From NCBI RefSeq assembly GCF_900185725.1, contig NZ_FYAU01000026.1, positions 62,001 through 126,000 of the forward strand: a stretch of DNA of 64,000 nt, given 5' to 3'. Each line of letters starts with the position of its first letter. The stretch's first letter is position 1. The DNA is from Stappia sp. TSB10P1A. Its GTDB lineage: Bacteria; Pseudomonadota; Alphaproteobacteria; Rhizobiales; Stappiaceae. Of the stretch, positions 53,318 through 61,873 are shown piece by piece. Position numbers and translations under genes: made by a program. The notes under the pieces are model-generated. The model ran no database searches and had not been told where the DNA came from. It was given only the letters and a program-made list of their open reading frames with translations.

Positions 53318-54595
53318 CTATTGCGAGAGAAGACGGGGCAGCCAGGTCGACACCGCCGGCACGGCCGAGACGACCAGCAGCGACAGGACCAGCGGCAGGA
53401 AGAAGGGCAGCACGCCGCGGATCACCGAGTGCACCGGCATCTTCGAGACGATGGAGACCATGTAGAGGCTCATGCCGATGGGCGGGGTCAGCAGGCCGAT
53501 CATCAGGTTGAGCACGAAGACGATGCCGAGCTGCAGCGGATCGACGCCGGCCTGGTGCAGCGCCGGGGCAACGATCGGCGCGATGATCAGGATCGCCGCG
53601 ATGGATTCCAGGAACATGCCGACGACGAGCAGCAGCACGTTGACCAGCAGCAGCAGCACCAGCGGATTGTCGGAGAGGCCGAGCAGCATCTGCCCGGCCA
53701 TCGCCGGCACCTGGTCGAGGGTGAGCACCCAGGCGAAGACGGCCGCCGTCGAGACGATGAAGAGGATGCCGGCAGTCGCCTCCACCGTCTCGCGCAGGCT
53801 CTCCCACACCGCCCGGACGGTCAGCGTGCGATAGACCAGAAAGCCGATGGCGAGCGCATAGGCGACGGTGACGCCGGCAACCTCCGTCGGGCCGAAATAG
53901 CCGCTGAGCAGACCGCCGATCAGGATCACCGGGGCGGCCAGCGCCGGCAGCGAGATCACCGCCTTGCGGGCGACCGCGGAAAGCGACGGGCTGACCGTGT
54001 CGCGCGGCAGGTTGAAGATCCGCGCCATGACGGCGACCTGCAGCATCAGGAAGGCGGTGATCAGCAGCGCCGGGACGATGCCGGCGACGAGCAGTTGCAC
54101 CGCCGAGACATTGGTGACGCTGGCATAGATGATCAGCGGGATGGAGGGCGGGAAGATCGGGCCGATGGTCGCCGCTGCGATGGTGATGCCGGCGGCGAAA
54201 TCGCGCCGGTAGCCCTGGCCCGACATCTGGTCGATCTGGATCTTGCCGAGCGCGCCGATATCGGCGAGGGCGGCGCCCGAGACGCCGGAGAAGATCAGGC
54301 TGACCAGGATCGAGACCTGCGCCACCGCGCCGCGGATGCGCCCGACGACGAGGCGCACCAGATCGAAGATATGGGTGGTGACGCCCATCGCGTTGAGCAG
54401 GCTCGCCGCCAGGATGAACAGCGGCACGGCGAGCAGCGGCGTCGAATCGAGCGCATTGATGCCGCGCTGCGCCAGCACATGCAGCGGCAGGTCGAAGCCG
54501 ACGATGGCGACCGCCGAGGCAAGGCCGAGGGCGACGGCGATCGGCGCGCCGAGCAGCAGCGCGGCGATGAAGACAAGGAGCAGCACGAGGCTCAT
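53318..54595 (-). CDS. dctM: TRAP transporter large permease (DctM-like)
   Basis: 425 aa, about 12 helices. DctM blocks: LGAPIAVALGLAS (about 15-27), FSGVSGAALADIGALG (about 94-109), IGPIFPPSIPLIIYA and the C-terminal GLLTPPIGMSLYM. Sodium-driven import of an organic acid together with DctP and the small subunit. The start overlaps the small-subunit stop (ATGA). Confidence 0.94.
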   Translation of the reverse strand: MSLVLLLVFIAALLLGAPIAVALGLASAVAIVGFDLPLHVLAQRGINALDSTPLLAVPLFILAASLLNAMGVTTHIFDLVRLVVGRIRGAVAQVSILVSLIFSGVSGAALADIGALGKIQIDQMSGQGYRRDFAAGITIAAATIGPIFPPSIPLIIYASVTNVSAVQLLVAGIVPALLITAFLMLQVAVMARIFNLPRDTVSPSLSAVARKAVISLPALAAPVILIGGLLSGYFGPTEVAGVTVAYALAIGFLVYRTLTVRAVWESLRETVEATAGILFIVSTAAVFAWVLTLDQVPAMAGQMLLGLSDNPLVLLLLVNVLLLVVGMFLESIAAILIIAPIVAPALHQAGVDPLQLGIVFVLNLMIGLLTPPIGMSLYMVSIVSKMPVHSVIRGVLPFFLPLVLSLLVVSAVPAVSTWLPRLLSQ

Positions 54596-55131
54596 GGCAG
54601 GGCCTGATCGGAACCGGGGGGCGTCTCGCCGCGAAGAAGGGCGACGAGGCGGGCAAGGGTGACCAGCGCCAGCAGCACCATGGCGACGATGGCGGGCGCG
54701 TAGAACAGCCAGTTGGGAATGCCGAGGGTCGGGGTGGCGAATTTCCACGCCCGCCCGAGGAAGCGGTAGAGCCCGTAGAGGAAGAACAGCGCGAAGGCGA
54801 GGACGCAGAGCTCGACCAGCAGACCGGTCCAGCGCCGGGCCGGCGCCGGCAGCGCCATCGGCACCAGCTCCACCGCCACATGCCGGCCCTGCAGGGCGAG
54901 CAGCGGCACGCAGAGGAAGACCAGCGCGACGCCGCAGAAGCGGGCGAGCTCGTCCGCCCAGGGCATGCCGAGATCAAGCAGGTTGCGGCCGAGCACCTGG
55001 CCGACGACCAGCACGCTCATCGCCACCAGCAGCAGTACGGCAAGGGTGCGGCAGGCGCCCGCCGCCCCCGCCAGCAGCCTGCCGCCCGGAGGTACCGGAC
55101 CAGGGAGGACGGGATCAGTCGCGCCGGTCAT
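54592..55131 (-). CDS. dctQ: TRAP transporter small permease (DctQ-like)
   Basis: 179 aa, four helices. VGQVLGRNLLDLGMPWADELARF (in part, about 51-68) is the DctQ signature. The ATG at 55131 is chosen; the frame stays open upstream through the dctP tail. The N-terminal ~25 residues are Pro/Gly-rich. Confidence 0.9.
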   Translation of the reverse strand: MTGATDPVLPGPVPPGGRLLAGAAGACRTLAVLLLVAMSVLVVGQVLGRNLLDLGMPWADELARFCGVALVFLCVPLLALQGRHVAVELVPMALPAPARRWTGLLVELCVLAFALFFLYGLYRFLGRAWKFATPTLGIPNWLFYAPAIVAMVLLALVTLARLVALLRGETPPGSDQALP

Positions 55132-55162
55132 CGCCGCACCCTTTTCATCCGTGTCCGGGAGA

Positions 55163-56182
55163 TCAGGAGATCGCCCGGATCTTCTCGTAGAGGGCACCGT
55201 ATTTGGCGCCGAAGCGCTCATTGACGAGCTTGCTGACCGAGGCGCGGAAGGCCTCGACATCGAGCCCGTCCTCGGGGCCGATCACCGTCATGCCGGCCTC
55301 GCGCAGCGCCTCAGTGTCCTTCTCCTCGTTGTCCTCGATCGCCTTGGTGGCGCGCTCGCGGATCTCCAGCGAAGCGGCGGCGACCGCCTCCTTCTGGGCC
55401 GGCGACAGGGCCTGCCAGGCGTCCTCGTTCATCACGACGACCTCGGCATTCGACATGTGGCCGGTCAGCATCAGATGCGACTGCACGTCGAAGAGCTTGA
55501 CGTTGAGGATGACGTTGACCGGGTTTTCCTGCCCCGCGACGATGCCGGTGGCAAGCGCCGTCGGCACCTCCGACCAGTCGACCGGAACGGGGGCCGCGCC
55601 CATGCCCTCGACGGCGGCCTGGTAGATCGGGAAAGGCACGGCGCGGATCTTCTCGCCGGCAAGGTCCTCCGGCCGGTACACCGCCTTGTTGGCGGTGAGA
55701 TTGCGGCGGCCGAAATAATGGGCGTAGATCACCCGGACATTGGCCGCCTGGATCAGGCCCTCATTGAGCTCGCGCATCACCGGCGAATTGATGTCCATCA
55801 CCTTCATCAGGTGGTCGACGTCGCGGTAGAGATAGGGCGTGTCGAGCGCCGCGAAAGGCTCGTAGAGCGAACCGATGCCGCCGGCGGTGTTGTGCGAGAA
55901 GGCGATGGTGCCGAGCGACACCGCCTCGGCCAGCTCCTGCAGCTTGCCGAGCTGCGAGGACGGGTAGACCTGCACGGCGATGTCGCCGCCCGAATGCTTG
56001 GCCACCGCCTCGGCGAACCAGTCGGCCTGGGCGCCGGCGACGCTGGCCGGCTCGTTGTTGTGGCCGTAGCGCAGGGTCAGCGACTGGGCGCGGGCGAAGC
56101 CCGGCGCCAGGGCGAAGGCACCGGCCCCGAGACCGAGCGCCAGGGCGCCGCGCCGGCTGACGGAAAACAACTGTCTGGTCAT
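55163..56182 (-). CDS. dctP: TRAP transporter substrate-binding protein (DctP-like)
   Basis: 339 aa. The N-terminus (SRRGALALGLGAGAF) has a twin-arginine followed by a hydrophobic stretch and ends ARA, so export by Tat is likely. DctP fold with the conserved Arg in EKIRAVPFPIYQAAVEGMG (in part, about residue 165-175), which in the family forms the salt bridge to the ligand carboxylate. It points to a carboxylated ligand such as a sugar acid. First gene of the operon dctP-dctQ-dctM-VOC-RLP-kinase. Confidence 0.92.
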   Translation of the reverse strand: MTRQLFSVSRRGALALGLGAGAFALAPGFARAQSLTLRYGHNNEPASVAGAQADWFAEAVAKHSGGDIAVQVYPSSQLGKLQELAEAVSLGTIAFSHNTAGGIGSLYEPFAALDTPYLYRDVDHLMKVMDINSPVMRELNEGLIQAANVRVIYAHYFGRRNLTANKAVYRPEDLAGEKIRAVPFPIYQAAVEGMGAAPVPVDWSEVPTALATGIVAGQENPVNVILNVKLFDVQSHLMLTGHMSNAEVVVMNEDAWQALSPAQKEAVAAASLEIRERATKAIEDNEEKDTEALREAGMTVIGPEDGLDVEAFRASVSKLVNERFGAKYGALYEKIRAIS

Positions 56183-56342
56183 TGCATCCTCCCATGATGG
56201 ATTGAGGCGGCCGTCTCCTTCGGCCTCCATGAGGTATTTTGACGGGCAAGGCAGGAAATCTTGCCGGAAACCCGTTCCTCTTGACAAAAGGCTACGAAGC
56301 CATGAGCATCACGTCAAACATCAATTATTGAGGTTTTTTGAG
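56183..56342. promoter_or_regulatory. Divergent promoter region between dctP and the LacI-family gene
   Basis: 160 nt. A plus-strand TTGACA is at 56281-56286, but no good -10 at the right distance. Presumed site of LacI-type operators; no clear palindrome was found by eye. Confidence 0.35.
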
Positions 56343-57398
56343 GTGCCCTCAGGAGAGATCCAGCTCCCCGCCCAGATCCCCTCCATGGCCGACCTGGCCG
56401 CAGCGGCCGGGGTGTCGCTGGCGACCGTCGACCGGGTGCTGAACCGGCGCAAGGGCGTCAAGCAGCGCACCGTCGCCCGGGTGCTCGCGGCGGCGGTGGA
56501 GATCGGCTACATGAGCGCGGAGGAGCGCGAGAGGCTGGGCGGCCAGCGCCCGCCGAACGTCGCCTTCCTGCTGCCGATGGGCAGCAACCCCTATCTGCGC
56601 CTGCTCGGCGACAAGGTGCGCGGCGTCGCCGACACCCAGACGCGCGATGCCCCGCCGCTGCGCTGCTTCTTCATCGAGAGCTTCGATGCCGGCGCGCTGG
56701 CCGCGGCGCTGCGCCACCACGCCCGCTGGGCCGACGGCATCGCCTTCATGGCGATCGACCACCCCTTGGTGCGCGAGGCGGCGGAAGAGGTGAGCGCCGC
56801 CGGCACCCGGCTCGTCACCATCGTCTCCGACCTGCCGCACCCGGCGCGCGAGGCCTATGTCGGGCTCGACAACCAGGCGGCCGGCCGCACGGCAGCGCTG
56901 CTGCTCGGCCGGTTCTGCGGCGCCCGCGAAGGCAGCGTCGCGCTGGTCGCCGGCAGCCGCACCTACCGCGCCCATGCGGAGCGCGAGATGGGCTTTCTCG
57001 GCCTCTTGGAGGAAGCCTATCCGGGCCTTCGGGTCATCGGCATGCGCGAGGGCCATGACGACCGCAACCAGAACTACCACCATGCCCGCTCCTTGATCGA
57101 CCAGAACCCGGACCTCGTCGGCATCTACAATGTCGGCGGCGCCTCGGACGGCATCGGCCGGGCGCTGGCCGAAAACGGCATGGGCGGGCGGATCGTCTTC
57201 ATCGGCCACGGCCTGACCGCCGACACCCGCCGCCTCCTGATCGAGGGCACGATGGACGCGGTGATCAACTCCGACCCGGACCAGGTGATCGGCGAGACGC
57301 TGGCCCGTTTCGCCCGGCCGGCCGAGGGGGCCGGCCTGCGCCCGCCGCTGAAGATGGACCTGATCTTCCGCGAAAACATTCCGCCGCAATACCAGTAG
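56343..57398 (+). CDS. LacI-family transcriptional regulator
   Basis: 351 aa from a GTG at 56343, which has GAGG nine bases upstream. HTH with hinge at about residues 15-65 (MADLAAAAGVSLATVDRVLN; VNRRK-type wing LNRRKGVKQRTV) and a periplasmic-binding-protein-like sensor domain (about 72-350). A shorter start at the ATG 56385 would cut into the HTH lead. Divergent from the TRAP/RuBisCO-like operon, so probably its substrate-responsive regulator. Confidence 0.92.
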   Translation: MPSGEIQLPAQIPSMADLAAAAGVSLATVDRVLNRRKGVKQRTVARVLAAAVEIGYMSAEERERLGGQRPPNVAFLLPMGSNPYLRLLGDKVRGVADTQTRDAPPLRCFFIESFDAGALAAALRHHARWADGIAFMAIDHPLVREAAEEVSAAGTRLVTIVSDLPHPAREAYVGLDNQAAGRTAALLLGRFCGAREGSVALVAGSRTYRAHAEREMGFLGLLEEAYPGLRVIGMREGHDDRNQNYHHARSLIDQNPDLVGIYNVGGASDGIGRALAENGMGGRIVFIGHGLTADTRRLLIEGTMDAVINSDPDQVIGETLARFARPAEGAGLRPPLKMDLIFRENIPPQYQ

Positions 57399-57423
57399 GC
57401 CGGCACGCTCCCCGACCCATGCC

Positions 57424-57449
57424 GGAACCGAACGCCCGGGCCCGACGTT
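57424..57449 (+). promoter_or_regulatory. EcfG-type promoter before the PLDc_N gene
   Basis: GGAAC (57424-57428), 17-nt spacer, CGTT (57446-57449): an exact match to the general stress response consensus, 86 nt before the ATG at 57536. Confidence 0.8.
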
Positions 57450-57535
57450 CCTCTCCTGTACGCCGCCAGTCCGGCCGAGGTGGATCCCCCACCCGGCCGG
57501 CGCGTCGCGGTTTTGGCGCGGAAAGGAGCCCGCAG

Positions 57536-57727
57536 ATGGGTATCGAGGTGGGAGGCCTGCTCGGCCTCGTCATTCTGGTTCTGGATGTCTACGCGATCGT
57601 CAAGATCGTCGGTTCGGGTGCTTCGACGGGCGCCAAGGTGATCTGGGTCGTGCTGATCCTGCTGCTTCCGGTGCTCGGCTTCCTGCTGTGGCTGCTGGCG
57701 GGACCCTCGCGGCCAAGGGCGGCGTGA
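57536..57727 (+). CDS. PLDc_N domain small membrane protein
   Basis: 63 aa, two hydrophobic helices separated by a short basic/Gly loop (IVKIVGSGASTGAKVIWVVLI), the phospholipase D-nuclease N-terminal (PLDc_N) family also seen at the start of cardiolipin synthases. Function of free-standing members is unknown. RBS GAAAGGAG. An EcfG promoter match upstream and its place beside nepR-ecfG mark it as a stress-response gene. Confidence 0.85.
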   Translation: MGIEVGGLLGLVILVLDVYAIVKIVGSGASTGAKVIWVVLILLLPVLGFLLWLLAGPSRPRAA

Positions 57728-57784
57728 GACCTGCCTCCGGTTCCTGTCTGGATTCTACCCTTGCGGAATTTTCCGAGGGTGGAT

Positions 57785-57809
57785 GGAACCAAGATCTCGC
57801 TCGTGCGTT
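57785..57809 (+). promoter_or_regulatory. EcfG-type promoter before nepR (first copy)
   Basis: GGAAC (57785-57789), 16-nt spacer, CGTT (57806-57809), 34 nt before the nepR ATG. It implies autoregulation of this nepR-ecfG pair. Confidence 0.8.
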
Positions 57810-57843
57810 TACCTGCCCGAAGCCGAAGAAGGAATATCCCCGC

Positions 57844-58044
57844 ATGCTCAACTTCAGCGAGAAGGCCCTGCCAAAAGAGCCACCGCGCCCCAGCGATGGC
57901 GACGTGCACACGCGCATCACCAACCAGTTGCAGACCTATTACAACCAGATCCTCACCCAGCCCCTGCCCGACCGGTTCCAGGACCTGCTGCGGCGACTTG
58001 CGGACGAAGAGCCGTCCGCGACCGAAGGGGAGCGCGGGGAATGA
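57844..58044 (+). CDS. nepR: NepR-type anti-sigma factor (first copy)
   Basis: 66 aa. The two-helix NepR core is visible: ITNQLQTYYNQILTQPLPDRFQDLLRRL in part (about residues 25-52), matching the family pattern of helix, P-[DE]-[RK]-[FL], helix. NepR holds EcfG inactive until phosphorylated PhyR takes it away. Its stop overlaps the ecfG start (ATGA). Confidence 0.88.
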   Translation: MLNFSEKALPKEPPRPSDGDVHTRITNQLQTYYNQILTQPLPDRFQDLLRRLADEEPSATEGERGE

Positions 58045-58619
58045 GCGAGACGAAAGCCGAGCTTCGCGACGAGATGGTGGCCTGCATCCCCAGCCTGCGC
58101 GCCTTCGCGGCATCGCTGGTGGGCATGGGCGACCGCGCCGACGATCTGGTCCAGGAAGCCCTGGTGAAGGCCTGGGCCAATCTCGGCCGCTTCGAGCCGG
58201 GCACCAACATGAAGGCCTGGCTGTTCACCATCCTGCGCAACACGCTCTACTCGACGCATCGCAAGCGCAAGCGCGAGGTGCAGGACGTCGACGGCCGCTA
58301 CTCCGCGATGCTGGCCTCCCAGCCGAACCAGACCGGCTATCTCGATCTGGACGACTTCTGCCGCGCCCTCGACCAACTGCCCGACGACCAGCGCGAGGCG
58401 CTGATCCTGATCGGCGCCTCCGGCTTCTCCTACGAGGAGGCGGCGGAGATTTGCGGCTGCGCCATCGGCACGGTAAAAAGTCGGGTCAACCGGGCGAGAA
58501 GCCGGCTCGCCGACATTCTGGGCGCGGATGCCGCCAGCGATTTCGGACCCGACCGCGCCGTCGCGGCCGTCCTTGCCACCTCTCCGGGTTCGGCGGTGAA
58601 GATCAGTGCCATGGAGTAA
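58041..58619 (+). CDS. ecfG: EcfG-family ECF sigma factor (first copy)
   Basis: 192 aa. Region 2 (DDLVQEALVKAWAN, FEPGTNMKAWLFTILRN) and region 4 (LPDDQREALILIGASGFSYEEAAEICGCAIGTVKSRVNRAR in part) typical of the EcfG group. Directs RNA polymerase to GGAAC-N16/17-CGTT promoters in general stress. It has a ~20-residue C-terminal tail after region 4. The sensor kinase gene starts 14 nt before its stop. Confidence 0.94.
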   Translation: MSETKAELRDEMVACIPSLRAFAASLVGMGDRADDLVQEALVKAWANLGRFEPGTNMKAWLFTILRNTLYSTHRKRKREVQDVDGRYSAMLASQPNQTGYLDLDDFCRALDQLPDDQREALILIGASGFSYEEAAEICGCAIGTVKSRVNRARSRLADILGADAASDFGPDRAVAAVLATSPGSAVKISAME

Positions 58620-60270
58620 ACTGCCCCCCAACAGCACCCGGCTCGACCGCCGCCTGTTCGCCCATATCGCGGCGGCGCTGATCCCGCTCGCCGCCCTCGC
58701 CTTCCTGCTGTCCTATTCCGACCTGCAGCGGCGCTCGGCGGAGGAACACCGGCGCTTTCTCGACTATGCCCGGCTGATCGGCCAGTCCAGCGCCAAGGTG
58801 ATCGCCCGTGCGGAAGGCTATGCCAGCGCGCTGACCTCCCAGGACCTGCAGGTCCTGGGAGAGTGCCGTCGCGTGTTCTCCGCCATGCGCGAGGATCTGA
58901 TCGAGGCGACGGAGCTTGCCGTCTTCCGCGCCGGCGCGCCGGTCTGCGCCGTCGGCCTCGCCGGGGACGGCCAGATCGTCGACCATCTGGCGGGTCCGGC
59001 CGCCGAGCAAGAGCCCGAGGCGAGGGTGATCACCATCTCGCGCCAGAACGAGGCCAGCCGCACCCGCATCGACATCGGCTTGCGCCCGCAGACCCTGCTG
59101 ACGGCCCCGATCACCGCGACCGCCGCGACCAATATCGGCTTCGCCCTGGTCGACGGCACGGGCACCGTGCTCGCCTCCCATACCTATCAGGAACAGGACG
59201 CGGCGGATTTCCTGCAGGCCGCCGGCGAGACGCCGGCAGGCGGCGAGACCTTCGTCGAAACCGATCGGGGCTGGTATATCGGCTCGACCCCCCTGCCCGG
59301 CACCACCTACCGCGTCGTCACCGCCAGCCGGTCGCCGGAGCAGCGGCTGGCGCTGTGGCTCACCGTGCTGCGCGCCCTGCTGCCGCCGCTGGTGCTGCTG
59401 GCGGTGGTCTTCATCGTGCTGCGCTACGGCATCCAGCGTTTCCTGCTGCGCTATCTCAGCCATATCTACGCGACGTTCCGCCGATACGGCACCGGCGACA
59501 CCCATGCCCGCGTCGGCATGCTCTCCGCCGCGCCGCCGGAGATCGACCTTTTGGGCGTCACCTTCGACATGATGGCCGACCGGATCGACCGGCGCACCCA
59601 CGACACCGAGACGGCGCTCGCCGAACAGCGGCGGCTGAGCCTGGAACTGCACCACCGCATCAAGAACACCCTGCAGATGATCATCAGCCTGGTCAGCATG
59701 CAGCAGCGCGACGCCACCGGCCCGCGCGAGAAGGCGGCGCTGCGGGTGACGCTCGAGCGGATCCTCGCCATCTCCGCCGCCTACCGGGTCTCCTATGCCT
59801 CGAGCGAGGGAACCGACGTGGAAATGGAAGCCCTGGTCCGCGAGGTGGTGGAAGCGCTGCGAGGCCCGGCAATGCTGCCGCAGGGGCGGGTCCGCATCCG
59901 CGCCGGATCGGGCACGGACGGCGCGCTGATCGACCTCGACCGGGCGATTCCGCTGGCCTTCATCCTGGCCGAACTGCTGCCGCCCCGCTTCGATTCGCTG
60001 CTGCCCGGCGAAACGATCGCCGTCGAACTGAGCGCCCCCGACAGGATGGCCGTGACGATTTCCGGCGCCAGCCAGATCCACGACACGCTCGACGACAACG
60101 GCACCGGCTCGCCCCCCCCGCTGCGCGTGCGGCTGGTGCGCGCCTATCTCCACCAGCTCGGCGCCACCTGCGAGATCGACGGCGCCACCGCCCGGCTGGA
60201 GATCCCGCTGCGCTCGGGAACGGGGGCGGCCGTCCTGCCGCCGGAGGCCGCCGCCGCCGCGCCTCCCTGA
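58606..60270 (+). CDS. Membrane HisKA_2-type sensor kinase with degenerate ATPase domain
   Basis: 554 aa. TM1 about 17-37, extracytoplasmic sensor about 40-245, TM2 about 250-272, HAMP-like linker, then HisKA_2 phosphoacceptor block with His350 in LHHRIKNTL; the HRxxN pattern is typical of kinases that activate PhyR. The ATPase domain looks altered: where an NELVTNA-type N-box is expected it reads AELLPPR (455-461), and the second Gly box reads LRVRLV, although DNGTG (497-501) remains. It may be a weak kinase, phosphatase or pseudokinase. The start is a GTG inside the ecfG end; a later start is possible. Confidence 0.85.
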   Translation: MPWSKLPPNSTRLDRRLFAHIAAALIPLAALAFLLSYSDLQRRSAEEHRRFLDYARLIGQSSAKVIARAEGYASALTSQDLQVLGECRRVFSAMREDLIEATELAVFRAGAPVCAVGLAGDGQIVDHLAGPAAEQEPEARVITISRQNEASRTRIDIGLRPQTLLTAPITATAATNIGFALVDGTGTVLASHTYQEQDAADFLQAAGETPAGGETFVETDRGWYIGSTPLPGTTYRVVTASRSPEQRLALWLTVLRALLPPLVLLAVVFIVLRYGIQRFLLRYLSHIYATFRRYGTGDTHARVGMLSAAPPEIDLLGVTFDMMADRIDRRTHDTETALAEQRRLSLELHHRIKNTLQMIISLVSMQQRDATGPREKAALRVTLERILAISAAYRVSYASSEGTDVEMEALVREVVEALRGPAMLPQGRVRIRAGSGTDGALIDLDRAIPLAFILAELLPPRFDSLLPGETIAVELSAPDRMAVTISGASQIHDTLDDNGTGSPPPLRVRLVRAYLHQLGATCEIDGATARLEIPLRSGTGAAVLPPEAAAAAPP

Positions 60271-60324
60271 AAAACCCGCCTCGTCCGAGAGCTCGACGTC
60301 CTGAAGACAGGCCTGCCGGCGACG

Positions 60325-60380
60325 GGTTCGGCGCAGGGGGTTCGGCGCAGCGGGCTTGGCGCAGTGGGCTTGGCACCTGG
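60325..60380. repeat. 14-nt tandem repeat, four units
   Basis: GGTTCGGCGCAGGG, GGTTCGGCGCAGCG, GGCTTGGCGCAGTG and GGCTTGGCACCTGG between the kinase and DUF1328 genes. Confidence 0.9.
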
Positions 60381-60410
60381 GCGTGGGAGGCAATCGACCC
60401 GAACAAAAAG

Positions 60411-60438
60411 GCGCCGCGGGGAACGTGCCCCGCGGCGC
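60411..60438 (-). terminator. Terminator of the DUF1328 gene
   Basis: GCGCCGCGGGG-AACGTG-CCCCGCGGCGC, an 11-bp perfect stem. On the minus strand it is followed by CTTTTTG, so it reads as a factor-independent terminator for the gene at 60512-60691. Confidence 0.85.
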
Positions 60439-60511
60439 AGCAGGCGGTCAGGCGAGGGAGGAGAAGGCATGCCGCCCGCATGCAATCCGGTGCCGGTCGG
60501 ACCGGTGCCGA

Positions 60512-60691
60512 TCAGACCGGCGGCGGCCGGCGGCCGCTGATCAGGCCATAGACCAGAGAGATCACGAAGAGGATCAACGCGACCACGAAGATCAGTTGGG
60601 CGATGCCCATGGCTGTGCCGGCGATGCCGCCGAACCCGAACACCGCCGCGATCAACGCGACGACCAGAAAGGTCAGAGCCCATCCAAACAT
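60512..60691 (-). CDS. DUF1328 (YtjA-like) small membrane protein
   Basis: 59 aa, two hydrophobic helices. It begins [19 protein letters not shown] and goes on with [14 protein letters not shown], then [11 protein letters not shown]; this is the usual length and pattern of DUF1328. Strong RBS AAGGAGATG. Function unknown, but members are commonly part of the general stress regulon. A weak EcfG-like site (CGAAC-N16-CGTT, minus strand, 60863-60839) lies about 150 nt upstream. Confidence 0.88.
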   Translation of the reverse strand: MFGWALTFLVVALIAAVFGFGGIAGTAMGIAQLIFVVALILFVISLVYGLISGRRPPPV

Positions 60692-61001
60692 GTTTCATCT
60701 CCTTCAGTCACAGCCGGATCGGACGTCGAAAAGCGCCGGAAGCCGGGTAATCGTACCGCAGGCGATGGCAGGTCTTCGTCATTCACCGGGAACGACAAGG
60801 ATGACCGCAGGCGATACATCGTTCAGTGTCGGGATACGAACGCACCAGCAGCGTTTTTGTTCGGCCGCACCCGTGTTTTTTTAAGATTTGCCTTTTTTCA
60901 ACGATCGCCCGCCCTCTCTCGTGCGCATGTTTCCTCCTTGCTCACCCACGCCTTGCGCGCGGCCTTAGCTTACGCGCGCCTTACGCGCGCAGCGCGCGCG
61001 T

Positions 61002-61066
61002 GCCGTTTCACGGGGCGGTTTCATGGGTCGGTTTCATGGGTCGGTTTCATGGGGCCGACGCATCGG
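61002..61066. repeat. 13-nt tandem repeat, four to five units
   Basis: GCCGTTTCACGGG, GCGGTTTCATGGG, TCGGTTTCATGGG (twice) and a degenerate fifth unit. Confidence 0.9.
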
Positions 61067-61108
61067 GGCCGGATCGACTGGGGCCGGATCGTTTTTCGGG
61101 AAAGGTCC

Positions 61109-61133
61109 GGAACCTTTTCCCCGCGCCGGGGTT
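61109..61133 (+). promoter_or_regulatory. Near-match EcfG promoter before the PRC-barrel gene
   Basis: GGAAC (61109-61113), 16-nt spacer, GGTT (61130-61133) in place of CGTT. One mismatch from consensus, about 95 nt before the start. Confidence 0.4.
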
Positions 61134-61226
61134 GATCTGGCGTGACTGATCCGAACCCGCGGCCCTGATCGAAGCGGCAGGCGGGCGACGATCGCGGGAC
61201 AATCCGAGCATCAGGAGATCAACGAC

Positions 61227-61751
61227 ATGATCCGCAAGCTTCTGACCACCACCGCCCTCGCCGCTGCCCTGGTTGCCGGCACCATGACCACCGGTGCCAT
61301 GGCGCAGGACCAGCCGCTCAACGAGGACACCGGCATGACGCCGGCACCGGCGACCCCGGGCATGGACATGCCGGCGACCGGGTCTGACGCCACGGCCGCT
61401 CCCACCACCCCCATGGGCGACCGCAACATCCTGTCCGAGTTCGGCGCCACCAGCGCCGACGAGCTGATCGGCAGCACCGTCTACAGCAACCAGGACGAGG
61501 ATCTCGGCAGCGTCTCCGACGTGGTGGTGTCCAGCACCGGTGAGGTCGACGCCATCGTGATCGATGTCGGCGGCTTCCTCGGCATCGGCGCCAAGCCGGT
61601 GGCCGTCGAGGTTTCCTCGATCGACATCCGCCGGGACGAGAACGGCGATCCGCGCATCTACACCAACTACACCCAGGAGACCCTGGAGGCCCTGCCGGAG
61701 TATTCGGCGGACGCCACGGACGGTGTCCGCGACGTCGCCCCGGCCCAGTAA
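61227..61751 (+). CDS. Secreted PRC-barrel domain protein
   Basis: 174 aa. Signal peptide 1-26 (cut after AMA), an acidic Pro/Met/Ala-rich linker (about 27-65), then a PRC-barrel (about 75-150: ELIGSTVYSNQDEDLGSVSDVVV in part, AIVIDVGGFLGIGAKPVAV). Periplasmic PRC-barrel proteins of this form are common in Alphaproteobacteria and are often stress induced; their role is unclear. Independent gene by spacing. Confidence 0.9.
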   Translation: MIRKLLTTTALAAALVAGTMTTGAMAQDQPLNEDTGMTPAPATPGMDMPATGSDATAAPTTPMGDRNILSEFGATSADELIGSTVYSNQDEDLGSVSDVVVSSTGEVDAIVIDVGGFLGIGAKPVAVEVSSIDIRRDENGDPRIYTNYTQETLEALPEYSADATDGVRDVAPAQ

Positions 61752-61873
61752 GGCGTCGGCCACGGTTCGACCGAGGACGAAGCGAAAGGGAGGTGCCGGC
61801 GCGGCCGGCGCCTCCTTTCCTGTCGCGGCGCCCGCCGCCACCGGACGCTCCCCGAGGCCGGTTCCAGGCATCG

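Larger units (their letters stand above)
60692..61226. other. Intergenic region between DUF1328 and PRC-barrel genes
   Basis: About 535 nt without a supported gene. It holds a weak minus-strand EcfG-like site (60839-60863), alternating CG stretches with two TTACGCGCGC copies (60970-61000), the 13-nt repeat array (61002-61066) and a near-match EcfG site before the PRC-barrel gene (61109-61133). Confidence 0.6.

Noticed and set aside
58603-60393. 596-aa minus-strand open frame opposite the sensor kinase
   Set aside because: Shadow of the kinase gene; the real frame has clear kinase motifs and membrane segments.
60144-60698. 184-aa minus-strand open frame over the DUF1328 gene
   Set aside because: Different frame from the well-supported 59-aa DUF1328 protein, which has the strong RBS and family sequence.
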